Shown one piece after another: positions 1 to 9,197 of a stretch of DNA of 64,000 nucleotides; the stretch's first letter is position 1; every line of letters begins with the position of its first letter. Source of the DNA: Zygaena filipendulae. Lineage: Eukaryota > Arthropoda > Insecta > Lepidoptera > Zygaenidae. Location: positions 6,165,001 through 6,229,000 of the forward strand of contig OU015673.1 of the NCBI GenBank assembly GCA_907165275.2, read 5' to 3'. The position numbers and the translations under genes are program-made. Below the pieces are notes generated by a model. That model was not told the DNA's origin and searched no databases. It saw only the letters and a program-made list of their open reading frames with translations.

Positions 1-14
1 AGCAAGAAGAAGAT

Positions 15-1043
15 ATGGCTGATGTTACCATCAAAAGTGAGCCAGATCAGACCGATAGCTATGAAGAAAAAATAAACAACTGCAGTGTGATCGCCAAGCC
101 GATGGCATCCAAGAAACTGTGCAAAAAGATATATAAATTAATCAAGAAGTCGAAAAGCCACAAGGACCATACTCTGAACGGTTTGAAAATTGTCCAAAAG
201 AAATTGCGGTTAGGCGAGAAAGGGTAAGCCGTCACTCAGTATATATTTGAGGTTATGTCGTTCGTATCCAGTAAATATCAATCAAGTCAATTGAAGAAAA
301 GGCAATCATATTTAGAATCCTAATATTACGTTTGTGTGACTATACTCAAACGTAAATCAAATTAATGTTAATGAGTATATCACTGCGTTATTTAAAAAAA
401 CTAGCGGTTCCCCGCGGTTTCACCCGCGTTCACTTCGGAGATCCTGCGAGAATTCCGGAATGAAAGTACATACTCTTTATCCTTTCCTGTACCCCTGCCA
501 TAGTATGTAAAATTTAATGAAGTTTTACCCGCGTTAATTACGAAGTTCCCGCAGGAATTCCGGTATAAAAAGTACCCTACATCCTTCTCTGTATCCCTGA
601 CAATGTATGCAAAATATCATGATGAGTCGTTTAGGCATGAAAACGTAACAAACTCACTTTCCCATTTATAATAGTAAGGATGTAAGTATTCTAGTGGTGT
701 TTGTAAGGAGAATAGCATATATATTGTGCACACCATATCTATTTACCAGCCTTTTCTTTTCTATGTTTTCATAATATGTATCTCAAATATCATATTTGTT
801 TACCTTTCCAGGATTGTATTCTTTGCTGGAGATATCTCACCTATAGAGATAATGTGCCATCTACCTGCTGTTTGTGAAGAAAAAGACATTTCTTATTGCT
901 ACACACCAAGCCGGAAAGAAATCGGAGCAGCCATGGGCACTTTAAGAGGATGTATTATGGTCCTGATCAAAGAGCATGAAGAATACAAGGATCTGTATGA
1001 TAAAGTTAAGAGTGAAATAAAATTATTAGGACATCCATTATAA
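15..1043 (+). CDS. NHP2: NHP2, H/ACA ribonucleoprotein subunit 2 (two exons)
   Basis: Exon 1 is 15-223 and exon 2 is 812-1043. They join in phase 2 across a 588-bp intron (donor GGTAAGCC, acceptor TTTCCAG), giving 146 residues; human NHP2 has 153. The protein belongs to the L7Ae/NHP2 family. By family knowledge it binds the H/ACA snoRNP with dyskerin, NOP10 and GAR1, and acts in rRNA pseudouridylation and telomerase RNA stability in the nucleolus. Visible family blocks are the basic N-terminal segment ([11 protein letters not shown]), the GEKG/AGD turn created exactly at the splice junction, [23 protein letters not shown], and the closing [11 protein letters not shown]. The ATG at 15 opens the frame and matches the expected N-terminal length. 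Longer frames before 812 are intron. An AATAAA at 1153-1158 is a candidate poly(A) signal. I am confident in identity and exon boundaries. Confidence 0.95.
398..682 (+). repeat. Two adjoining dispersed repeat fragments in the NHP2 intron
   Basis: Two degenerate head-to-tail copies of the common CCCGCGGGAATTCC-type repeat (about 398-523 and 524-682). Each contains the block resembling TTCCGGAATAAAAGTA and a CTGTACCCCTG block; the second ends in the usual TTTATAATAGTAAGGATG tail. It looks like a SINE or non-LTR retrotransposon 3' piece. The family name is not assigned. Confidence 0.75.
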
Positions 1044-1195
1044 AATATGTAAAACTAGAATAGTGATTATTAGAAATATATAGGTTAAGTTACCCAAAAA
1101 GACTTTTTATTGTTTGCCCAATTTAAAAATATAATTTCCCAGTTTTTCCTAGAATAAAAAACCACCACTCACAGAAGCCGGAGGCGAAGCAAAGG

Positions 1196-1310
1196 CGAAG
1201 GCGTGCATTTTGTATAGTTTAAGTTTGTATGAAGCACTACACACACGATCTGAAGCATCGAGTGTGTAGTGCTTCATACAAACTTAAACGATACAAAATA
1301 CACGCCTTCG
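1196..1310. repeat. Long near-perfect hairpin, 49-bp arms
   Basis: Arms 1196-1244 and 1262-1310 are inverted copies that match at 47 of 49 positions by eye, with a 17-nt loop. It lies about 150 bp past the NHP2 stop. It could be a tiny foldback element or the inverted termini of a collapsed one. I see no coding capacity. Confidence 0.85.
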
Positions 1311-1878
1311 ACTTGGACACTTGGCATAGAGTATATTTTATAAAAATTAAACAGCAACATAATTTCACATACATTTATTACACATTAAAATCTATAGGTA
1401 CGTAAAAAATGGCAGATGTCATTTATATGACAGTGAAGATTGGCAAAATACAATACAATTTTTATAGTAATCACTTTCAGTAATTAATGCACTAGGTAGT
1501 TAAATAATCTAAAACTACAAGTTTATAGTTTAGGCAAACAAATTTCAATAGTTGACGACTGAATTTTAATTGATTTAAGCTTAAGTACACTTTTAATGTA
1601 GTACATTTATCCAAATTAATTGTATCAACAACCAACCAGACCGAAACAGAATGAATAGACTTGCGCAACATGAACTTAGAGGTTGTTAAACTATCACAAT
1701 TAAAACCTGCTATTATCTATTTCTATTTCAATCATTTTTCACTAGTTGCTATCAAATGTTGGTGAGTCTAACTAACCAAATGGATTACTTATTTTACTTG
1801 ATGCTAACACAAATTAAATTGATCTTAAATTTAGTGTTGCCTTAATTTTATCATAAAAATTTTAATGGGCAAAGTTCA

Positions 1879-3774
1879 TTATAGAATGATTTTAAAAATC
1901 TTTACAATCTGATCTTTAAGCATAGCAATGCATAAAGACGAAATTACCAAATTGAAGATCAGATTACCTGCGTTACCAAGCTCTACAGAAGGCAAGTACA
2001 AGGCAGAAAGCACCATTTTGAGCTTGTTGAATTCCTTGAATTTCATAAACAAATAGTTAAGAGGTCCAAACTGAAATTTGTTTTCCCAACGCATGTTGCA
2101 CTCTTAATCTTATTTTATTTTTAAACCATAATATTATTTATGCTAGTAATTGAAGCAGTTTATTAATTACATTTTAATATTTTGAAGTTTAAAAACCCTG
2201 CTTAGAAGTGTTGTGAAGAGAACATATGAATGATAATTAAGATCAAGGACAACTAAGTTTTGGGGGTCAGTGCAGGTTGGGTGGAGAGTCACTTGAGCAC
2301 TTTTTCTATGTCAATGAATAAAAGACTGTGTCACAAGTTATCTTTAAGTTCAAAATCAACAATCAAAGTCTATTAAATTTTGTACCTAAAGTTAATGCAT
2401 AACAGTATTTTATTCAGTGAAGAGGGCCTGCCTGTTAATACAGGCAGGCCCTCTTCACTGGGATTTCTTCAGCTGTATATGGAATTGAGATATATACTAC
2501 ATTATCATTTATATATTATTATATATATCATTAAACCTGTCCAATAGTTCCCATGGGAATGCGTGCAGTGAATTTCAATGGTTGTACCTCAGAGTAAATA
2601 TACTACGTTGTACCTAAATAAATAATAATAAAATTATAGTAGCTAGATTTTAAATTGTGTTGAAAATTTGTACTTTATTAAATTCTTATGTAAAATTTAT
2701 AAGTGTTTCCGACACCTTACCTCATATAGTAGAGAGTTTCCTACTGCAGCTCGCTAGTCTGGTGACTAAACAAACGACTAGGAACTATCAAGTGGCCAAG
2801 ATGAATAAATTCGTATCTCTAGGACTAAAATTTATCAAGTCACTTTGAGTTTGAACTTGGTAATAAACTCACATGTTAGTTGTAAACTGAACAAATTTTA
2901 TTGATGTAGATAGTTATTTTTGAAATTTTTCATGATTTTTCTAGTGATTTATCATGGATGTAGCAAAATACTTTTAAATATTATATAATCAGTATCCATA
3001 TAGGAGTGGTTTGAGTTTTTTTTACAACATACCTATAGTATACAATAATACACCGTAAAGATGGCACAAAACTTTTTACAAACTCAATCTGTATAACAGA
3101 AGGTAATTATAATTTTAAGGTTTTTAATCGACTTAAAAAAGAAGGTTATCGATTTGTGTAGGTATTTTTGTATAACTCACGCGATATCTTTATATAAAAA
3201 TAAGTTAAAGAGTTAAAGTACCTACCTCCAACAGTCCTATAAATTATCGTTTTTTTTTTTATTTTAGTTTCAAAATTGATTACTGATCATTACTAAAATT
3301 TTCAAACTTTTTTTATAGTAGGTACCTACCTACTCTACTGAGTATCATTGACTAGATTCTCCAAAGGTTGTATGTCAAGAAGTTTTGTACCATCCGGTCC
3401 TTCTTGATAAATAAATACATAAATACCTATTAATTAATATTTATAATTTAAATAATATAGGTACCTATCACATAGGTACTAATTTAATGCACACCTTTCA
3501 CCTTTCAATAGGGCATTCCAAATACAAACCGATCATCACATAAAAAATTTTTGGTTTAACCATAGATCACAGTTTTTAAATTATTTTTTGTTGCTTTTTT
3601 AAAGCGTTTTATAATACTTACTGGGTAATTATTGTAACGATTAATTAAGGCTGAGGCCAGACCGAATGAGCTGTAGGTATGCGGTTTCATGATAAAGTTC
3701 TGCTTATTCACTATGACCAACAACATTCCTTGCTCATAACGCGCGTCCCAAACACGCATTTCCAAACGTTCTAG
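1879..3774 (-). CDS. Possible two-exon fragment of an unrecognised gene
   Basis: Weak candidate. An exon-like frame runs 3774-3625 on the minus strand and ends at a strong donor (CCA|GTAAGT). It contains RVWDARYEQGMLLVIV and SSFGLASALINRYNNYP. A second open frame, about 2103-1879, starts in a compatible phase (phase 0) and ends in a stop; it contains FGPLNYLFMKFKEFNKLK. The acceptor of the second exon is poor and no start exon was found upstream, where a foldback element now sits. I do not recognise the protein. It may be a broken gene, or two unrelated chance frames. Repeats apart, nothing else was found between 1311 and 3900. Confidence 0.25.
2415..2460. repeat. Perfect 21-bp inverted repeat with 4-nt spacer
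   Basis: Positions 2415-2435 and 2440-2460 are exact reverse complements separated by TAAT. The arms are GC-rich (AGGGCCTGCCTG) inside very AT-rich DNA. It resembles a hairpin or the footprint of a tiny element. No gene lies adjacent. Confidence 0.9.
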
Positions 3775-3902
3775 ATGCCAAAATGTTAGAAATTATTATT
3801 CTTTATGTCATAAGAAACGTTACAATTGTATTTATTTTTTAGTAAAACTTCTTTGAGGGACTTCTTCTTACAAGGGAAAGAAAGTTTTTGCGGCATTTTA
3901 TC

Positions 3903-5086
3903 CGTTCAGGCGCATTTCGTCCAATTCGCAAATGGTCCAATCCTCCAATTCGCAAATCGTCCAATTCGCAAATGGTCCAATTCGCAAATGGTCCAATTCT
4001 CAAATGGTCCAATTCGCAAATGGTCCAATTCGCAAATGGTCCAATTCGCAATTGGTCCAGTTCGAAATTGGACTTGGTCCAATTTGTAATTGGTCAGATA
4101 AGTTTCGTTATTTTTATTATTAAGAAGATTACTTATCAATTGTTTGGTGATTCAAATAAATAAAAAAAAAAAAAAAATTAAATATAGATAAATAAAAATA
4201 TTTTATTTCAGACTAGCTGTTCCCCGTGGTTTCAGTGGCGTTAATTTCGGGGATTTCGTGGGAATTATGGGATAAAAGTACCCTTTATCCTTTTCTGTAC
4301 CCCTGAAAAAGTATTTCAAATTTAATGTAGTTTCACACGCATTAATTTCGGAGTTTCCGCAGAAATTTTGGAATGAACAAAATTTAAAAAAAATTATTAA
4401 AACCGACTTCCAAAGACACAAAAATAAAAAGCTAAAAATAAAAAGCTAATAATTACAAAATACCGCTTTACTTAATCCAAAACACAAAAACACACGTAAT
4501 ATTATTATTGGTTTGTGCTACAACAGATCGGTTTGAATTCGGTGACAAGCCAAATATGGAGGGGGTAGATGGGCTAAGTCGACTCTTGCCACCAGCTCTT
4601 CGTGAGCAGAACAACCCAAGTAGGCAGACACCAGCGGGTTTTTAGTTTTGTGTTTTTGGAAGTTTTTTTAATATTTTTTTGTTAAAATTTTGTTTATTTC
4701 TCGCTTTTAAGTGACTTAGTTGGTAATTTCTCCAAATTACCTCTAGTATTATAATTAAATATTGTATTAAATATAAACATAAGTATATAACTTTATTATT
4801 TACTTAATAATATTTTTATACGCAGTTTTAATTAAAATTAATAATTAACCTAATAATAAAATTGATGAAAAAATTTCCTGATAATAAAAATAACTAAACT
4901 TATTTAACCAATTACAAGTTGGACCAACTGCGAATTGGACCATTTGCAAATTGGACCATTTGCGAATTGGACCATTTGAGAATTGGACCATTTGCGAATT
5001 GGACCATTTGCTAATTGGACGGTTTGCGAATTGGACATTTTAAACCCTCTGGACCATTTGCGAATTGGACCATTTGCGCCTAAACG
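3903..5086. mobile_element. Foldback-type element with arrays of a 16-bp unit at both ends
   Basis: The left array (about 3917-4096) repeats a unit close to AATTCGCAAATGGTCC about ten times. The right array (about 4916-5075) carries the same unit in reverse complement. The outer edges also match (CGTTCAGGCGCA at 3903, TGCGCCTAAACG ending at 5086), so the whole forms terminal inverted arrays around a core of about 800 bp. The core holds a CCCGCGGGAATTCC-type repeat and AT-rich DNA. No transposase is visible, so it is non-autonomous. Confidence 0.85.
4212..4430 (+). repeat. Dispersed repeat copy inside the foldback element
   Basis: Starts GACTAGCTGTTCCCCGTGG and contains the degenerate GGAATTATGGGATAAAAGTA and CTGTACCCCTG blocks, followed by a second partial copy and an AAAACCGACTTCCAA tail. 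SINE-like or LINE-derived. Confidence 0.7.
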
Positions 5087-5185
5087 ATTTTATCATAACG
5101 CGGCGTGTTATGGTTGGTCATAGTGAATAAGGGCCCAGTTTCCTATTTCTGCCACAGATGACACAAAATTATTTAAATACTCAAT

Positions 5186-5488
5186 ATGAAAACGAATACA
5201 AAGCGTAACAACTCTCAAAAAGTACCCACGTCTGACGTCAACCTAACACATAAAAATAATGATTTCATGATGGTAGGCCCTACACAAAAAATAAAATATC
5301 TACATTATTATAGACGAGAAGGTGGGGCATTCCAGAAAATTAAGCTGTCACATTTTATTAACTTTAAATTCGATAGAAGGCTCATGCAAAACGTTTACTG
5401 CAGTGACAATATTTATGTTGACAATTTCACTAAATTGGTAGCATCGTTGGTACTGCTTGCCGCTGGTCGCACCAACCTTGTCATATAA
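5186..5488 (+). CDS. Possible small basic ORF, 100 aa, unrecognised
   Basis: An ATG-initiated frame of 100 residues, rich in Lys, Asn and Tyr (KIKYLHYYRREGG, FINFKFDRRLMQN) and ending AAGRTNLVI. No domain, signal peptide or family is recognised. It lies 100 bp beyond the foldback element and shows no obvious splice sites. It may be a small testis-type gene or a chance frame. Confidence 0.25.
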   Translation: MKTNTKRNNSQKVPTSDVNLTHKNNDFMMVGPTQKIKYLHYYRREGGAFQKIKLSHFINFKFDRRLMQNVYCSDNIYVDNFTKLVASLVLLAAGRTNLVI

Positions 5489-6680
5489 TTTTATTCGTAA
5501 AATATAAATATGTCTACAAAATCATATAATAATAATAATAATGGACTGACTTACTTTTGCTTTTTTCAAGAACCCAATGCCTTCCTGGATAACTTAGTCA
5601 TTATACTCCTACAAATCCCAGATATAGTATATTCTCTCAGTAGACGGTTAATTTTTCTCCATTATGCTACTGAAGAAAACTAAATTGACGGATTTTATAC
5701 ATACACGCCATACTCCTAATGTATAGTTCTCTTCAACTACCTACAATATCATTTCTATGCATTCGAAAAATAACACTTTAAATTGTATACAATATTAATT
5801 ATGTTAAAATCTAAAAACCTTTTACAAAACATAGGTGCTATTTTAAATATTTTCAGAAATTATATTTCGTATCTTGTACTGGATTCCCCTAAAATATTCT
5901 AACCGTGACTATTATCTGGACTAATTATTACAAAAATAAATAAAAATAATGGGGATTATTTTAAATAACTGTCCTTGGAGAACCTATTTGAAATACCAAC
6001 AATTCTCTTACTTTATCTAAATTCTTTACAATCAAGCACCAAGCTAATATCTACCTTCGAGCCATAGCGCATGGGCTAATTTCGCACTAGCAGGCTTATT
6101 GCACAAATTTAAAAAAAAACGCGTAAAATAAACCTTAACATACATACATAACATCTACTTTGCCTTTGGCAAAGTTTAACAGTAATTATTTATTGCACAA
6201 ATTCAAAAAAATGCTTAAAAAAACAACTTATCATTTAATATCTAGTTTGCCTTTGGCAAAATTTAACAATAATTTCAAGAAACCTTAATATTTCACCATT
6301 CCTTAGCAAAAATTTATCTTACAGTATGTTTTAATAATAATAGTTATTCTCCATGATCTTTGGGAAAGAACCTTTGAAATGTAATCCATTATCGCTCACT
6401 ACTGAGGCTGACAAGTAAACAACTATAAGTTAATTAGTTTAAAACTCATAATCGCTTACAAACTCTAGCTTGACTTTTCCATTATATTTCCCACAAACAG
6501 TTCATACTGTGGTATTCTACAGTCAAATCCGTCAAAACTTACGCATACATAGTAACATACATAAAAATATAGGTATAGTTTTAAATATAAGCTAGAAAGT
6601 CTTTTTGAAGAATACTAGATAATTGAAATTTAGTTATTTATGTATTTTAATATTTCAGTGAGCGATGACCTCGCTCATAA
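5489..6680. other. Intergenic stretch, no gene seen
   Basis: AT-rich DNA. The only structure noticed is a local direct duplication: the block TTTGCCTTTGGCAAA with following TTTAACA recurs near 6160 and 6247. Confidence 0.5.
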
Positions 6681-7061
6681 CTAGGAAGCTGGTGGCAATT
6701 TAGGTATATGATTTCATGGTCGTTGATACCAAGACGAAAAAATCGAAAAAATAGGTGGCGAGTTCAGGTAGCTCAGATTTTTTTTTATAAATAATTTTGA
6801 TTACTCCCACCATCCTGACTTCTGCCAGCTTTAATTTCACTATCTATGAAACGTATTTAATAAGATATAATTGATGGCAGAAATTATAATATAATTTAAT
6901 ATGTTTTTTTTTAATTAAAATTTCAAAATTATTTATAAAAAAAAATCAGAGCTACCTGAACTCGCCACCTATTTTTTCGAGTTAATATAAGTCCAGACTA
7001 CATTACGTCTTGGTATCAACGACGATAAAATCATATACCTAAATTGCCACCAGCTCCCTAG
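6681..7061. mobile_element. MITE with long terminal inverted repeats, copy 1
   Basis: Begins CTAGGAAGCTGGTGGCAA and ends with the complement TTGCCACCAGCTCCCTAG. The inverted match continues inward for over 100 bp (GATTTCAT..CGTTGATACCA, GGTGGCGAG..CAGGTAGCTC). A second, shortened copy is at 53161. No ORF, so non-autonomous. Confidence 0.85.
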
Positions 7062-7287
7062 CTATTAATGAAGAATACGGAAGGCAAAAGGGATAAATTG
7101 AAAAATGTAAAACTTTATTTTAAAACTTGATTTTCAAGACAAAATGTTGGCCACACATTGATCAGATTTTTTTTCCTTGCTTGAAGTAAGCAAGAAATAA
7201 AAAGTCTTTATGATCACCCTTACTTTTTTAACAAGGTATCGAATATAAACTTTTCCTTAAAAAAAAGGAATGGTTAGGAACTTATTT

Positions 7288-7400
7288 CATCCTTACTAAT
7301 ATTTTAAATGCGAAAGTGAGTTTGTTTGTTACGCTTTCACGCCTCAATGGCTCAATCGGTCATCATAAAATTTTGGATACCCGTTCTCTGCTGAAGGGCT
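7288..7400 (-). repeat. Dispersed repeat 3' fragment
   Basis: Reverse-oriented tail of the CCCGCGGGAATTCC family: CATCCTTACTAATATTTTAA followed by the GTTTGTTACGCTTTCACGCC block. The rest of 7400-8210 holds no gene I can support. Confidence 0.6.
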
Positions 7401-8211
7401 TAGGCTAAATTAATGAATCTGATTTTATGCCTCAAATTGTATGAAACAACATTTTAAAGAAGTGATATAAAAAATTCAGATTTGATCTGAATATTGATTT
7501 GCTGAGAATTTGAGTTAATTAAGTATAAAAATAAATAAAGAAAGAGTGACAAACTGAGTATTGACACGTGAAATAGATAAAAAAACTAAATGATTTACCG
7601 ACCCTAATCAATCTAATCATAGAAAAATAATGCTTGGACATAAAAATGCTGTTTATTTTTGGTTATAAATTCGGACAAGAAGCTGGCAATCTCTCGTAGT
7701 TACCATCTCAAATATTTTATTGCTTTCTTTTTCTATTGCAAATTGAAATAATACTATCAAACTTCATGAAAACGAGTAATCAACCTCCTTTCTACTCCAA
7801 TTATAACCTCCATGGAACAATATTGCTCAAGATTGCCAGCGTTAGCATAAAAATTACTTACAATTTAAGAAAATCAGCAGTCGAGTGTCGCTATACGAAC
7901 TTTGGTGCGATTATAAAACTATATAATAATATAGATTAGTATGCATTTTCATATAGGTATAACCTTTTTTATAGATATTAAATAGGGTGTTAAAATTAGG
8001 TGTAAACGTGAAAAAGTATAAGAATAGTCAGTATAGTGCTCATAAAACACATCGACACTGGCAACAGCACAGCGAAGCGGAGCGACCTGCGGGCAACATT
8101 ATAAAAAATCACGTATATACCACGTTTGCTTGGTTTCCACGACACAAGCTAATAATAGCTTACTGTGGGATCAAGTAGATCTGTGTGTTGTGTCGCGGAT
8201 TATTATTATTA

Positions 8212-8370
8212 CTAGCTGTGCCCCGCGGTTTCACCTGTGGTAATTTCGGAGTTCCCGCGGGAATTCCGGGATAAAAAGTATCCTATGTCCTTCTCTGTAC
8301 CCCTGACAACGTGCAAGCCAAATTTCATCTAAATCCGTTCAGCCGTTTTTGCGTCATTGAGTAAACGTAG
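8212..8370 (+). repeat. Well-preserved CCCGCGGGAATTCC-type repeat
   Basis: CTAGCTGTGCCCCGCGG start, CCGCGGGAATTCCGGGATA core, GTCCTTCTCTGTACCCCTG, and the TTTCATCTAAATCCGTTCAG block. The most intact plus-strand copy in the window. Confidence 0.8.
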
Positions 8371-8389
8371 GCAAGGATAAGAGCTCCAA

Positions 8390-8640
8390 AGCGCATTTTC
8401 ATCCGACTTGCTTCAAATTTATCGTCACTGCTCAGCTCCTATGTGTCTTAGCGTTATGTTATATAGCCTATAACCTGCCCAGGAGTATGGACTACAATCG
8501 TACCGAGTTTGGTTAAAATCCCTTTAGTAGGTTTTGACCCGCGCGTGCACATACAGACAGACAAACAGACAGACAGACAAAAAATTTACTGATTGCATTT
8601 TTTGCATCAGTAACGATCACCATTCATCCTCCAATATTAA
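8390..8640 (+). repeat. Second retrotransposon-derived 3' fragment
   Basis: Contains TACCGAGTTTGGTTAAAATC and a GACAGACAGACA stretch, typical of the 3' ends of insect non-LTR (RTE-like) elements. Family inferred from style only. Confidence 0.45.
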
Positions 8641-9111
8641 TTTTGAATATATATTCAATGTACAGAATAGGGTACTTGCATGAATTTTTTTTTTCAGTCT
8701 ATTTTAAAGATATAATATGGCCTACTTAAACAAAGCAAGAAAAAGAAAAAATATATATGCATAAATTAATTAAATAGAGCGTTTCGAAGTTCCTACTTTA
8801 GACCTTACCGCCGAAACGCAGAATGACGTCACTAATTCAAAATTACGCTTTATTAATCTGTGATAGAAATGTCACTGTCGTATTGACAGGGTCATGTGAC
8901 ACTGACTGACAGATAACTTCAATATCCAAAAGCGAAATTATGGTTGAACTGTGTCGATTTACTTCCAAAAGTTCCAGTAAAGAATCGAAATGCTTATGCG
9001 ATATGTTATGCTTTCGCGATAACGCTTTTCTAAATAACGCTTTTCTAAGAAATATTGACACAATTTCTTATTATAAATTTCATGCAAGTACCCTATTGAC
9101 CTCTCTACAGT

Positions 9112-9117
9112 TTTATT
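9112..9117 (-). terminator. Candidate poly(A) signal for RhoBTB
   Basis: AATAAA on the minus strand about 80 nt after the proposed stop codon of RhoBTB at 9198-9200. Confidence 0.45.
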
Positions 9118-9197
9118 ATAAGTATAGATCGAAGATAGATATAGATAGATTATTTGTAAACAGTGATATGGTAGCGTTACCTCCAGTAGGGTAGGTG

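Noticed and set aside
3826..4163. Several overlapping ORFs of 60-90 codons on both strands
   Set aside because: They are produced by the 16-bp repeat array of the foldback element; all read the same repeated residues.
3917..5075. Regularly spaced repeats resembling a CRISPR array
   Set aside because: The units are directly tandem without unique spacers and the locus is eukaryotic; it is a foldback element.
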